Source: JASGCK01 sp031538565 (GTDB lineage: Bacteria; Pseudomonadota; Gammaproteobacteria; Burkholderiales; Burkholderiaceae_C). Taken from it: a stretch of 64,000 nt of DNA. Position 1 is the stretch's first letter; the number at the start of each line of letters is the position of its first letter. The notes beneath the pieces are model-generated. The model did not search any database. It was not told the DNA's origin and was given only the letters and a program-made list of their open reading frames with translations. The stretch spans positions 62,001 through 126,000 of the forward strand of contig JAVKLS010000021.1 in NCBI GenBank assembly GCA_031538565.1. Direction: 5' to 3'. A program made the position numbers and the translations under genes. This document shows, piece by piece, positions 31,262-41,108 of the stretch.

Positions 31262-34200
31262 TTAAATGTTTTGGGATTGAAGTGGTATGGGCAGTGCAGT
31301 TTGTAACAGCGCCTGCCCAGTGTGTGAACCGCTGGCGATCACATCCGCAGGTGTCCCCGCGCAAACCACTTTGCCGCCGCCTTTGCCGCCTTCGGGCCCC
31401 ATGTCAATCACCCAGTCGGCTTGGGCAATCACGTCAAGATCATGTTCAATAACGACCACGCTGTGCCCCGCCTTGACTAAACGCTGGAGCACGTGGATCA
31501 GCTTTTCCACGTCCGCCATATGCAGTCCGACGGTGGGTTCATCCAGCACATAAAGTGTGAGTGGCATTTTTTGTCCGCGCCTGGCCACATCGTCGCGCAC
31601 TTTTGCAAGTTCGGTCACTAGCTTGAGGCGCTGCGCCTCACCGCCCGATAACGTGGGTGAGGGCTGACCCAGCGTGAGGTAACCCAGCCCCACATCTTTG
31701 AGCAGCTGCAGTGGATGCGCGATAGCAGGCATGGTGGCAAAAAACTCAACGGCTTCATCAACCTCCATCTGTAGCACGTCGCCGATGCTTTTGCCGCGCC
31801 AGCGCACAGCCAGCGTCTCGGCGTTAAAGCGCGCGCCTTTGCACACGTCGCACAGCACTTTGACATCGGGCAAAAAGCTCATCGCAATGGTTTTAATGCC
31901 TTGCCCTTCGCAGCCGTCGCAGCGTCCCCCACGGGCATTGATGCCAGCGGCTTTTGAGTTCGCTGTGTTAAAGCTAAAACGCGAGGCAGCGTAGCCGCGG
32001 GCTTTGGCCTCTAACGTGCCCTCGAAAAGTTTGCGAATCAAATCCCAAAATCCCACATACGTGGCGGGGCACGAGCGCGGCGTTTTGCCAATCGGCGTTT
32101 GGTCCACTTCCAAAACGCGCCCAATCGGGTAATTGGGGACTGTCCCTAATTCTTTTAGGACTTGCGGCAATAGCACCTCGCGAGCCAGGGTGGATTTTCC
32201 AGAACCCGACACCCCTGTAATGGCGACCAAGCGCGTTAGCGGAATATCAATGCTGACGTTTTGCAGGTTATGAAGGTTTGCATTTTTGATTGCTATTTTT
32301 ACTTCGCTAAAACACGGACCTAAACCGCTCATCCCTTTTTGACTCCAATGATGGCGGACCCGCGCCAAATACTGCCCCGTTTGCGATTCGGCGACAGCTT
32401 GCACGCTTTGCGCAGAGCCTTGCGCCACTAAGTGCCCGCCACGTTTTCCAGCACCAGGACCAATGTCAATGATGTGATCGGCTGCACGGATGGTGTCGGC
32501 ATCGTGCTCGACGACGACGAGCGTATTGCCCTTAGTGGTGAGGTCTTTGAGTGCCGACAAAAGAATCGCGTTATCGCGGGCGTGCAGTCCGATGGTGGGC
32601 TCGTCTAGCACGTAGCACACGCCTTGCAAATTGCTGCCAAGCTGCGCGGCCAAGCGGATACGCTGCGCTTCACCGCCCGATAGCGTGGGCGCACCCCGAT
32701 CCAGCGTGAGGTAGGACAGCCCCACCTGCTCAAGAAACGCGAGCCTACCTTCGATTTCGGCTATTAAGCCCTGGGCAATGTCAGCGCTTCGTCCTTGCAG
32801 CGTTAAGTTGCGTAGCCATTTGCGGACGTCGCCAATCGATAGCGCGGCCACGTCGGTAATCGGGGTATTGGCAAAGCGCACAGCGCGTGCTTGCGCATTG
32901 AGCCTTGTGCCCGAGCACGTGGCGCAGACTTGTTCGCTCAAGTCGTCAATGGCAACTTCTTCAAAGCTTTGTTCGCGTCCGTTGTTGTCATCGCTGCGCA
33001 CAGAATCATCTAACAATTTGCGCTGCTCTTTGGAGAGCGCAACCCCCGTGCCGACGCAGTCTTTGCACCAGCCGTGTTTGCTGTTGTAGCTAAATAGGCG
33101 CGGGTCAAGTTCGCTGTACGAAGTGCTGCACACGGGGCAGGCACGCAAGGTGGAGAAGACGCTGACTTTTCTTTGAATGGCGGCACTAGCGCCACTCATT
33201 TCCGCGCGCAATCCATCAAGCGGGGCAAGCACATGAACCACGCCTTTGCCGTGCACCAGTGCCGCCTCCAGCGCAGCGCGCAGTGTGGGCTCGTTTTCGG
33301 TAGTGACGACGATATCGGCAATGGGCAGCTCTATCGTGTGTTCTTTAAAGCGATCGATGCGCGGAAAGTTGGTTGTTGGTAAAAATGCTCCATCCACGCG
33401 CAAGTGTGTGTAACCATGCGGGTCGTGGGATTTTGCCCAGTCCGCCAGCTCGGTGTACACACCTTTGCGGTTGATGACCAAGGGCGCTAAGAGTCCAATG
33501 TGCTGACCTTTAAAGTCTCGCAAAATTTGCGCAGCAATATTGCCTGGGGATTGCGGACTGACGGCTGCTGCGTCATGAATGCAATGCTGAACGCCAAGCT
33601 TGACGTAGAGCAAACGCAAAAAGTGCCACACCTCGGTGGCCGTGCCGACTGTGCTTTTGCGTCCACCGCGCGACAGGCGCTGCTCAATCGCAACGGTAGG
33701 GGCAATGCCATACACGGCATCGACATCGGGGCGACCTGCGGGTTGCACGATGGATCTGGCGTAGGCATTGAGCGACTCCAAATAGCGGCGCTGCCCCTCG
33801 TTAAACAAAATATCAAACGCCAAGGTGGATTTGCCCGATCCACTCACGCCTGTGATGACATTTAATTGACCATGCGGAATGTTGACGTTTAAGTTGCGCA
33901 AATTATTTTCACGCGCCCCTTTAATTTGAATAGCATTGGTTGCTTGTCGCCAATTAGGGTCTGACCCCAATTGGCTTGCGATCATTGGTTCACCAACGCC
34001 TACCGCACCCTCATACTCGCGCAGGGCTCGTCCTGTATGGCTGGTCGGGTGCGCTTTTAAATCGTCTGGCGTGCCTACTGCCACGATGCAGCCACCCGCA
34101 TCGCCGCCTTCGAGACCAAGATCGATAAGCCAATCGGAGGCGCGGATAACGTCTAGGTTGTGCTCGATGATGAGGAGCGAATGCCCTGCATCCAACAGCT

Positions 34201-36934
34201 TGCGTAGCGCCCGCATTAATTTGGCGATGTCGTCAAAATGCAGTCCTGTTGTGGGCTCGTCAAACATAAACAGCTTGCCTTTGGTTGCCACGGCTTGGCG
34301 ACTGGCCGTTTTAGCCGCAGCAGCTTCGGTTAAATAACCCGCCAACTTGAGGCGCTGAGCTTCGCCGCCCGACAGCGTGGGCACAGGCTGACCCAGTTTG
34401 ACGTAATCCAATCCCACATCGACCAGCGGTTGCAGCACGCGCAGCACGTCGCGTTGGCTGGCAAATACCTGACACGCCTGGGAAACCGTGAGGTTGAGAA
34501 CATCGGCAACGCTGAGAAAGTCCCCATTGCCGCGCCACTGCACTTCCAAAATCTCTGGGCGATAGCGCTGGCCATCGCAGTCTTGGCAGCGCAAATAAAC
34601 GTCCGATAAAAATTGCATCTCCACGTGTTCAAAGCCCGAACCACCGCAGCTGGGACAGCGCCCATCCCCGCCGTTAAAAGAAAACTTGGCAGCCGTGTAG
34701 CCGCGCTGTTTGGCCAGCGGCACTTGCGCAAAGAGGGCGCGAATTGCGTCCCACGCGCCCACATAGCTGGCGGGGTTGGATCGCGTGGTTTTGCCAATAG
34801 GCGACTGATCGACGAAGATGACTTCTTCTAAATGGTCTGCACCCATCAACCTATCGTGCAAGCCAGGCGTTTCGGTGGCTTTGCCAAAGTAGCGCAAAAG
34901 CGCAGGCGCCAAAATATCTTGCACCAAGGTGGACTTGCCTGAACCGCTGACCCCCGTCATCGTGACCAAGCATTTCAATGGAATATCGACGCTGATGTTT
35001 TTGAGGTTGTGCTCGCGTGCGCCTTCCAAAATCAGACGCGGCGTGGCTGCGGTGACCAGCTTTTTAAATCCCATTCCAATGGTTTTGCGTCCTGCTAGGT
35101 ATTCACCCGTCAGCGTATCGGCTTGCCCAATCTTTGCAGGACTGCCATCAAACACGATGCGCCCGCCTGCTGCGCCAGGGCCAGGTCCCATATCAATGAC
35201 GCGATCGGCTGCCAGCATCACGGCGGGATCGTGCTCCACGACCACCAGCGTATTGCCTGCATCGCGCAGGCGCAGCATGGCGCGGGTGATGCGATCCATG
35301 TCGCGCGGATGCAGTCCGATGCTGGGCTCATCGAGCACGAATAGCGTGTTGACTAGCGACGTGCCCAGCGCCGTGGTGAGGTTGATTCGCTGCACTTCAC
35401 CGCCCGACAGCGTGCGACTTTGGCGATCAAGTGTGAGGTAGCCAATGCCCACATCACACAGATATTGCAGGCGCGTGTTGATTTCATCCAAGATGAGTTT
35501 TTTTGCTTTGGCTTGGGCCGATTCTGGGGCGTTACTTGCATCGGTAAGCGAAAGAAAAAATGTTCTTAATTTTTCAATCGACAAGCGCATCACGTCGTGC
35601 AAGCAAAGCCCTGAAAGACTTTGCAGCGTAGCAGCATCAAAACCAATGCCTTTAGGCGCAAAGCGCAGTTTGGGAGCAAGCACCGCGTTTGCTTGCTCTT
35701 GGCTGCCAACGCGCCACAGCAGGGGCTCAAGTTTTAGCCGTGCGCCATCGCAAGCGGGGCAGGCGGTGTAGCTGCGATATTTGGACAGCAGCACGCGAAT
35801 GTGCATTTTGTAGCTTTTAGATTCCAAGTATGAAAAAAATCGATGCACGCCAAACCAGTGTTGATTCCACTTCCCATTCCAATTGGGTGAGCCGTTAATC
35901 ACCCATGCTTGCTGTGCCTGTGTGAGCTTGCTCCACGGCGTATCGCGTGGAATGCCTGCGGCCTGGGCGTGGCGCATCAAATCGTCCTGTGCTTCTTTCC
36001 AGGCGGGCGTTTGCATGGGTTTGATCGCACCCATTCGCAGCGTGAGTTTGTCGTTTGGAATGACCAGCCCTAAATCCACACCAATGACGCGACCAAAGCC
36101 GCGGCAGGTTTCGCACGCGCCGTGAGCCGAGTTAAACGAAAACAGCGAAGGCGTCGGCAAGCCGTATTGGATATCGCTGTCGGCGCAGTGCAGTCCCGTA
36201 GAAAAACGCCACAGGTCGCTGCGTTCGTCTGCATCGATAAAAACGGTGAGTCGCCCTGCGCCGTGTTTGAGGGAGGTTTCAATCGCCTCCATCGCCCGCG
36301 CTTTATCTGCGCCGCCTGCACGAAATCGGTCGGCAACAACGTAGAGCTTTCCCTCGTGGGTGTGTAGTCGCGTAAAACCGCTGGCAGATAACCATTGCTG
36401 CATCTCTTCGGGCGCGGTGTTTGCGGGTAGCGTGACGGGAAAGGTGATTTGGAGGCGGGGACTGTTTGCGTGTTGACTTGCACTTGTGCGAGCCAGTAGC
36501 TCCGCATAAATCGACTCCGCATCATCGCGGCGCACAACTTGCCCCGTTTGCCGATCGAACAGTTGCGCGCAGCGTGCAAAGAGTAGTTTGAGGTGATCGT
36601 TTAGCTCTGTCATCGTGCCCACGGTGGAGCGCGAGCTGCGCACAGGATTGCTTTGATCGATAGCAATGGCGGGCGGTACGCCCTCAATTTTGTCAACGGC
36701 AGGTTTATCCATGCGATCCAAAAACTGCCGTGCATAGGCGCTAAACGTTTCCACATACCGACGCTGGCCTTCGGCAAATAGTGTGTCAAACACAAGAGAC
36801 GATTTACCCGAGCCGCTCACGCCTGTGACCACGGTGAGCTCGCCTGTTTGAATATCGACGTTCAAATTTTGAAGGTTGTGCTGACGCGCACCGCGAATTT
36901 TGATGAGGGGTTTGTCTTGCGCGTGTGAGGTCAT
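31262..36934 (-). CDS. Tandem double UvrA (two UvrA-like halves in one polypeptide)
   Basis: At 1,890 residues this is twice the length of UvrA (about 940). Four ABC ATPase sites are visible: Walker A GVSGSGKS near residues 39, 665, 1033 and 1578, and LSGGE signatures for each. Half 1 has CETCRGFG, CPACDGARL and CPSCGGSGFEHVEMQFLSDVYLRC zinc-type motifs, but its first zinc pair is reduced to a single Cys (LHCADSDI). Half 2 keeps the canonical CPVCSTSYSELDPRLFSYN pattern and CDGCEGQG. UvrA recognises DNA lesions in nucleotide excision repair as a dimer, so this fusion could act as a built-in dimer. Its start overlaps the amiC stop by 4 bp. Long UvrA-like proteins are known from Burkholderiales; whether this is the main UvrA cannot be told here. 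Confidence 0.93.
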   Translation of the reverse strand: MTSHAQDKPLIKIRGARQHNLQNLNVDIQTGELTVVTGVSGSGKSSLVFDTLFAEGQRRYVETFSAYARQFLDRMDKPAVDKIEGVPPAIAIDQSNPVRSSRSTVGTMTELNDHLKLLFARCAQLFDRQTGQVVRRDDAESIYAELLARTSASQHANSPRLQITFPVTLPANTAPEEMQQWLSASGFTRLHTHEGKLYVVADRFRAGGADKARAMEAIETSLKHGAGRLTVFIDADERSDLWRFSTGLHCADSDIQYGLPTPSLFSFNSAHGACETCRGFGRVIGVDLGLVIPNDKLTLRMGAIKPMQTPAWKEAQDDLMRHAQAAGIPRDTPWSKLTQAQQAWVINGSPNWNGKWNQHWFGVHRFFSYLESKSYKMHIRVLLSKYRSYTACPACDGARLKLEPLLWRVGSQEQANAVLAPKLRFAPKGIGFDAATLQSLSGLCLHDVMRLSIEKLRTFFLSLTDASNAPESAQAKAKKLILDEINTRLQYLCDVGIGYLTLDRQSRTLSGGEVQRINLTTALGTSLVNTLFVLDEPSIGLHPRDMDRITRAMLRLRDAGNTLVVVEHDPAVMLAADRVIDMGPGPGAAGGRIVFDGSPAKIGQADTLTGEYLAGRKTIGMGFKKLVTAATPRLILEGAREHNLKNISVDIPLKCLVTMTGVSGSGKSTLVQDILAPALLRYFGKATETPGLHDRLMGADHLEEVIFVDQSPIGKTTRSNPASYVGAWDAIRALFAQVPLAKQRGYTAAKFSFNGGDGRCPSCGGSGFEHVEMQFLSDVYLRCQDCDGQRYRPEILEVQWRGNGDFLSVADVLNLTVSQACQVFASQRDVLRVLQPLVDVGLDYVKLGQPVPTLSGGEAQRLKLAGYLTEAAAAKTASRQAVATKGKLFMFDEPTTGLHFDDIAKLMRALRKLLDAGHSLLIIEHNLDVIRASDWLIDLGLEGGDAGGCIVAVGTPDDLKAHPTSHTGRALREYEGAVGVGEPMIASQLGSDPNWRQATNAIQIKGARENNLRNLNVNIPHGQLNVITGVSGSGKSTLAFDILFNEGQRRYLESLNAYARSIVQPAGRPDVDAVYGIAPTVAIEQRLSRGGRKSTVGTATEVWHFLRLLYVKLGVQHCIHDAAAVSPQSPGNIAAQILRDFKGQHIGLLAPLVINRKGVYTELADWAKSHDPHGYTHLRVDGAFLPTTNFPRIDRFKEHTIELPIADIVVTTENEPTLRAALEAALVHGKGVVHVLAPLDGLRAEMSGASAAIQRKVSVFSTLRACPVCSTSYSELDPRLFSYNSKHGWCKDCVGTGVALSKEQRKLLDDSVRSDDNNGREQSFEEVAIDDLSEQVCATCSGTRLNAQARAVRFANTPITDVAALSIGDVRKWLRNLTLQGRSADIAQGLIAEIEGRLAFLEQVGLSYLTLDRGAPTLSGGEAQRIRLAAQLGSNLQGVCYVLDEPTIGLHARDNAILLSALKDLTTKGNTLVVVEHDADTIRAADHIIDIGPGAGKRGGHLVAQGSAQSVQAVAESQTGQYLARVRHHWSQKGMSGLGPCFSEVKIAIKNANLHNLQNVSIDIPLTRLVAITGVSGSGKSTLAREVLLPQVLKELGTVPNYPIGRVLEVDQTPIGKTPRSCPATYVGFWDLIRKLFEGTLEAKARGYAASRFSFNTANSKAAGINARGGRCDGCEGQGIKTIAMSFLPDVKVLCDVCKGARFNAETLAVRWRGKSIGDVLQMEVDEAVEFFATMPAIAHPLQLLKDVGLGYLTLGQPSPTLSGGEAQRLKLVTELAKVRDDVARRGQKMPLTLYVLDEPTVGLHMADVEKLIHVLQRLVKAGHSVVVIEHDLDVIAQADWVIDMGPEGGKGGGKVVCAGTPADVIASGSHTGQALLQTALPIPLQSQNI

Positions 36935-38244
36935 ATGGATCGGTTTCTTGCAAGCGGTGGATTTTTAGCGAAGTAGTCTTGCAAGCCTCGCACCACGGCG
37001 CTCATGAGTGTGTCTTGGTAGTCGGAGTTGATAAGTTTTTCTTCTTCTTCAGGGTGACTGATGAAGGCGGTTTCAATCAAGATGCTAGGAATGCTAGGTG
37101 CTTTGAGTACGGCAAAACCCGCTTGCTCCACGCTGCCTTTGTGGAGTTTGGCAACGCTGCGTATTTCGCTCAGCATGCCATGACCTAGCCGCAAGCTGTC
37201 TTTAATTTGCGCTGCGGTGCTCATGTCAAGCAGTGCACGTTTGACCTCCACGTCTTTGACCTTGATATTGAGCCCTCCCACGATATCAGCTTTATTTTCT
37301 TTGTCTGCCATCCAGCGTGCGGCACCGCTGGAGGCGCCGCGCTCGCTTAGCGCAAAGACGCTGGCACCACGTGCGGTGGGGGTGATAAAAGCGTCTGCGT
37401 GGATGCTGATAAATAAATCCGCCTTCACGCGCTGCGCTTTTTGCACCCGCTGGTGCAACGGCACAAAGTAGTCGCCGTCGCGTGTAAGAAATGCCCGCGT
37501 GGTGCTGCCTGCCAATTGTTGGTTATCAATTTTTTTCTGAAGTAACTGCGCCATTTGCAGCACCACGTCTTTTTCTTTGATGCCCGACGGACCAATAGCG
37601 CCAGGATCTTCTCCGCCGTGTCCTGCGTCAATCGCGATGATGATGAGGCGACTCTCACTGCTGATGCTCGGGGGTGGGGAGGGCGGTTTTTTATTGTTGG
37701 CCGCAATCCAATCACTCAGCGGGTCAGGTGATGGCGTGGACGGCGGCGGCGTGGGAGGCAACGCTGGCACAGGCTTCATGTTGGCGATGAAGGATTCGAG
37801 TGGGTCGATGGGCAGAGCTGGATATAAATCTATGACCAAGCGGTGCTGATAGGCCGCCACGGGCGCAAGCGTAAAGACTTGTGGTTTGACCGCTTGTTTG
37901 AGGTCTAGCACCAGCCGCACGACGCTGGGCGCGTTTTGCCCCACGCGCACACCGGCAATAAAGGGATCGTCGGCTTTGACTTTGGCAACTAATTCTTTGA
38001 GCGCAGGGTTCAGATCAATACCCGTAATGTCAATTGCCAGGCGCGGTGGGTTATCGATCAAGACTTGGCGGGTGGTAAGCGCTGCGTCCGACTCAATCGT
38101 GACGCGCGTGTAGTCTGTTGCAGGCCAAACGCGCACGGCAACAATGCTTGCCGATGTTCCGTCGTCTGCTGCCCATAGCAGATGCGGCGCGGTTAGCAGC
38201 AGCGCGGCGCTTGGCAGTGGGAGTAAAGCGTTGCGTCGGTTCAT
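36931..38244 (-). CDS. amiC: N-acetylmuramoyl-L-alanine amidase (AmiC type)
   Basis: A 437-residue exported amidase. The N-terminus MNRRNALLPLP followed by a hydrophobic run resembles a twin-arginine signal, as in E. coli AmiC. An AMIN domain (about residues 30-140) targets the division site, a Pro/Ser-rich linker follows (about 160-200), then the zinc amidase_3 domain with IAIDAGHGGEDPGAIGPSG, HADAF and ILIETAFISHPEEE. It cleaves the peptide stem from muramic acid during daughter-cell separation. It lies 8 bp after tsaE and overlaps uvrA, giving the unit tsaE-amiC-uvrA. Confidence 0.93.
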   Translation of the reverse strand: MNRRNALLPLPSAALLLTAPHLLWAADDGTSASIVAVRVWPATDYTRVTIESDAALTTRQVLIDNPPRLAIDITGIDLNPALKELVAKVKADDPFIAGVRVGQNAPSVVRLVLDLKQAVKPQVFTLAPVAAYQHRLVIDLYPALPIDPLESFIANMKPVPALPPTPPPSTPSPDPLSDWIAANNKKPPSPPPSISSESRLIIIAIDAGHGGEDPGAIGPSGIKEKDVVLQMAQLLQKKIDNQQLAGSTTRAFLTRDGDYFVPLHQRVQKAQRVKADLFISIHADAFITPTARGASVFALSERGASSGAARWMADKENKADIVGGLNIKVKDVEVKRALLDMSTAAQIKDSLRLGHGMLSEIRSVAKLHKGSVEQAGFAVLKAPSIPSILIETAFISHPEEEEKLINSDYQDTLMSAVVRGLQDYFAKNPPLARNRSI

Positions 38245-38252
38245 ACAGATTT

Positions 38253-38693
38253 TTATGGCGTGATGGTCACGCGCCTAGACGCATCCGCTAAAAGCTCAAT
38301 CGCAATCACAAGATCTGGTTTTGGCAGTAGTGGCTGCGCCTTATCTGCCCACTCCACCAACTTCAGCCCAGGCGCGGCAAAGATGTCGCGAAAACCCGCG
38401 TCTTCCCAATCCAAGGGGTCGGTGAAACGATAAAAATCAAAATGCCAAATAGAAAATGTTGCAGTTGGGAGTGCTGCGCCGTAAGTTTCGACGATGGTGT
38501 AGGTAGGGCTTTTGATGCGCCCCGTCACGCCCAGCGCCGCTAGTAAATGGCGAACGAGTGTGGTTTTCCCCGCGCCCAAATCACCGCGTAGTTCAACGAT
38601 GGCATTACTCAAATCGTGCGTTTGCAGCAAAGCGTTCGCAAATGCGGCAGTAGCGGATTCGTTATGCAAGAAAATAGGTGAATGGACAGTCAT
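38253..38693 (-). CDS. tsaE: tRNA threonylcarbamoyladenosine biosynthesis ATPase TsaE
   Basis: Start is taken at the ATG at 38693 (146 residues); an in-frame TTG at 38708 is the alternative. The protein has the P-loop ELRGDLGAGKTTLVRHLLAALG, the switch region SPTYTIVETY, and FDFYRFTDPLDWEDAGF, all typical of TsaE (YjeE). It is the ATPase partner of TsaB and TsaD in making the t6A modification on tRNA. Its first 12 bases overlap the start of queG on the other strand, so the two tRNA-modification genes are arranged head to head without an intergenic region. Confidence 0.93.
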   Translation of the reverse strand: MTVHSPIFLHNESATAAFANALLQTHDLSNAIVELRGDLGAGKTTLVRHLLAALGVTGRIKSPTYTIVETYGAALPTATFSIWHFDFYRFTDPLDWEDAGFRDIFAAPGLKLVEWADKAQPLLPKPDLVIAIELLADASRRVTITP

Positions 38694-39782
38694 AGTTTGG
38701 ACAATCAACTACTTGAGCAGTTGCAACAATGGGGGCGAGAACTTGGATTCTCGCAAATTGCGGTGACGGGGGTGGATTTGCACGCGGCTGAACCGCATCT
38801 GCAAGCGTGGCTGGACAAAGGTTTCCATGGTGACATGGGCTACATGGCGGCGCACGGCATGAAACGCGCAAGACCAGATGAGTTGCACAGCGGCACGGTT
38901 AGCGTCATCACGGCGCGTATGAATTACCTACCCGCAAGCACGCAAGGCGATTGGCGCGCGCAAGAAACAAAGCGTCTTTCGAACCCAGACGAAGCGGTGA
39001 TTTCGATGTATGCCCGTGGGCGGGACTATCACAAAGTCATGCGTGCGCGGCTACAAACTTTGAGTGAAAAACTCGCCACGTTGCTGCCACTGTCGGCTCG
39101 CGTCTTTGTGGATTCTGCGCCCGTGCTGGAGGTGGAGCTGGCCAGTCGATCAGGACTGGGTTGGCGCGGCAAGCATACGCTGCTGCTAAACACGCAGGCT
39201 GGGTCTATGTTTTTTTTGGGTGAAATTTTTGTCAGTGTCGCGCTGCCGCCAACGCCTGCGCAGCAAGAGCGCTGCGGCAGTTGCACCGCCTGCATCGACG
39301 TATGCCCAACTCGCGCAATTGTGGCTCCCTACACGGTGGACGCAAGGCGCTGCATTTCGTATTTAACGATTGAAAACAAGGGCGTGATTCCCACGGAGTT
39401 TCGCGCTGCAATAGGCAACCACATTTACGGTTGTGACGACTGCCAAACCGTTTGCCCATGGAATAAGTTTGCGGGGCGAGCCACGCTTGGCGACTTCGAC
39501 GGTCGCGATGGCATGGCAGGCAGCACCCTGCTAGATTTGTTTTCATGGAGCGAAGCTGAATTTTTAAAACGAACTGAGGGCAGTGCAATAAGGCGGATTG
39601 GGTTTGAGCGTTGGCAGCGCAATCTTGCCGTCGCTTTAGGCAATGCTTTGCGCGCAGCAGAAAACCAAGATGATCGCGCTGCGATTGTTGCGGCCCTCAC
39701 GCAGCAAAAGGGGCATAGCAGCGACTTGGTGCGCGAGCACATCGACTGGGCGCTGACGCAAGCTGCGTCGATTGCCGCCTAG
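38682..39782 (+). CDS. queG: Epoxyqueuosine reductase QueG
   Basis: A 366-residue cobalamin-dependent enzyme that reduces epoxyqueuosine to queuosine in tRNA. Two 4Fe-4S cluster motifs are visible: CGSCTACIDVCPTRAI (about residues 197-212) and CDDCQTVCPWN (about 250-260). The N-terminal domain has GYMAAHGMKRARPDEL and the FVDSAPVLEVELASRSGLGWRGKHTLLLN region that binds cofactor and substrate. AGGTGA stands just before the ATG. It is divergent from tsaE with overlapping starts. Confidence 0.95.
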   Translation: MDSHSLDNQLLEQLQQWGRELGFSQIAVTGVDLHAAEPHLQAWLDKGFHGDMGYMAAHGMKRARPDELHSGTVSVITARMNYLPASTQGDWRAQETKRLSNPDEAVISMYARGRDYHKVMRARLQTLSEKLATLLPLSARVFVDSAPVLEVELASRSGLGWRGKHTLLLNTQAGSMFFLGEIFVSVALPPTPAQQERCGSCTACIDVCPTRAIVAPYTVDARRCISYLTIENKGVIPTEFRAAIGNHIYGCDDCQTVCPWNKFAGRATLGDFDGRDGMAGSTLLDLFSWSEAEFLKRTEGSAIRRIGFERWQRNLAVALGNALRAAENQDDRAAIVAALTQQKGHSSDLVREHIDWALTQAASIAA

Positions 39783-39832
39783 CCCGCCATCAAAAGCCAC
39801 AGCGCCAAGCATGGCTTGCGATTTTTGCTCAG

Positions 39833-39942
39833 GGACATTCTGCATAACCCTATTCCGTTCGGACTGAGTCTGTCGAAGTCCTTGATTTGATTAGAACTGC
39901 CTTTCGACAAGCTCAAGGTGAACGGAGTTTTGCAGAGGCTCC
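39833..39942 (+). mobile_element. 110-bp MITE-like element, copy 2
   Basis: It differs from copy 1 (26315-26424, inverted) at only three of 110 positions. It is flanked by TCAG at 39829-39832 and 39943-39946, a different 4-bp target duplication from copy 1, which shows an independent insertion. Terminal inverted repeats are GGACATTCTGCA and GGAGCCTCTGCA. The inner arms CCGTTC...TGTCGAA can fold into a hairpin. It lies between queG and a convergent small membrane-protein gene and may act as their shared transcription terminator. Confidence 0.85.
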
Positions 39943-39968
39943 TCAGAGGGTGCGCGGGGCGGATGCTG

Positions 39969-40226
39969 TCATTGACCGAGTTTGATCAGCGAAGCTGGTG
40001 TGACGACCGCTGACTCGGGTGTCTTGCCGTAAATTTTGTCGTGCACCCAATCTGCCGCTTCACCCGATGCCCACGACAAAAAATACGCAAGAATAAAAAC
40101 AGCAAGTCCACGTAGCATATTTTTTGGAATGCCTGCGGCTTCTAACCAATCGCGTATCCACCAGGCCGCTACCGCAAAGACAATCATGGAGACGACAAAG
40201 TTCCACAGTGAAGGTATTTCAAACAT
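39969..40226 (-). CDS. Small membrane protein, unknown function
   Basis: An 85-residue protein starting at the ATG at 40226, with CGGAG 8 bases upstream (a TTG at 40232 is too close to that site). The first hydrophobic segment is WNFVVSMIVFAVAAWWI and the second is MLRGLAVFILAYFLSWAS, joined by a short loop with DWLEAAGIPKN, and a polar C-terminus follows. It lies 21 bp downstream of lipB on the same strand and may be cotranscribed. I do not recognise the family. Confidence 0.65.
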   Translation of the reverse strand: MFEIPSLWNFVVSMIVFAVAAWWIRDWLEAAGIPKNMLRGLAVFILAYFLSWASGEAADWVHDKIYGKTPESAVVTPASLIKLGQ

Positions 40227-40247
40227 TAACAATACTCCGTTAAGCGG

Positions 40248-40931
40248 CTAAATTTCCAGCCAAATTTTTAATTGCTTGCCAAACACAGGCAAGACATCGC
40301 TAATTGTCGCGTCCACGCCAAGCGTACGCATATCCACGGTTTGCAAGCCCGCATAGCCGCAAGGATTGATGCAACTAAACGGCGCTAAATCCATTGCTAC
40401 ATTGAGCGCCACACCGTGGTAGGTGCAGTGGCGACTGACTTTAATTCCGAGCGCGGCAATTTTGCCGAGTTGCTCACGGGCAAAAACAGTTTCTGCTGCA
40501 TCGTGGACTCCGGCAAAGGCTAGCGGTGTGTGACTTTGCGGGTTGTCTAGCCGCACATAGATGCCAGGGGCCGTGCGCACGCGATGGCCTGTTATGCCAA
40601 AGTGTGTCAGTGTGCGGATAACGGCCTCTTCTAATTTGTACACATATTCTTTGACGAAGTAGCCCGTGCGCTTAAGGTCAAGCAGCGGATAGGCCACCAT
40701 TTGCCCAGGTCCGTGGTAAGTAATTTGTCCGCCGCGATTGGTTTGCACGACGGGAATATCACCTGCAATGAGCAGATGCCCTGGCTTGCCCGATAAGCCT
40801 TGCGTAAAAGTAGGGGGATGCTCGCAAAGCCATAGTTCGTCTGGCGTACCAGGCGTTCGCGCCAGCGTGAATGATTGCATGGCTGCTACGGTGGGGGCGT
40901 AGTTTGCCAACCCTAAATTTTTAAGCTGCAT
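40248..40931 (-). CDS. lipB: Octanoyl-[acyl-carrier-protein]:protein N-octanoyltransferase LipB
   Basis: The 227-residue protein (ATG at 40931; a TTG one codon earlier is possible) carries LipB hallmarks: LWLCEHPPTFTQGLSGKPGHLL, NRGGQITYHGPGQMVAYPLLDLKR, catalytic Lys in LGIKVSRHCTYHGVALNV and catalytic Cys in FSCINPCGYAG. It transfers the octanoyl group from ACP to lipoyl domains, which LipA then converts to lipoate. lipA, often the next gene, is not present; a small membrane-protein gene takes its place. Confidence 0.95.
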   Translation of the reverse strand: MQLKNLGLANYAPTVAAMQSFTLARTPGTPDELWLCEHPPTFTQGLSGKPGHLLIAGDIPVVQTNRGGQITYHGPGQMVAYPLLDLKRTGYFVKEYVYKLEEAVIRTLTHFGITGHRVRTAPGIYVRLDNPQSHTPLAFAGVHDAAETVFAREQLGKIAALGIKVSRHCTYHGVALNVAMDLAPFSCINPCGYAGLQTVDMRTLGVDATISDVLPVFGKQLKIWLEI

Positions 40932-41108
40932 CAAACTCTGCCGCTTTGTGGTTGGCGATGTCTGCGTCCTCGCTGATTAGATGAAGAGGCGTGCTCATGC
41001 TGTGCATTTTATGGACTGCCTGCGCGTGCAATGTTTAGGGCAATGTTTAGGCTTGTCGCTTTCAAGATGCGGGAGAATAGGCGAGTTTTAACTCATCTAC
41101 GGTTATTT

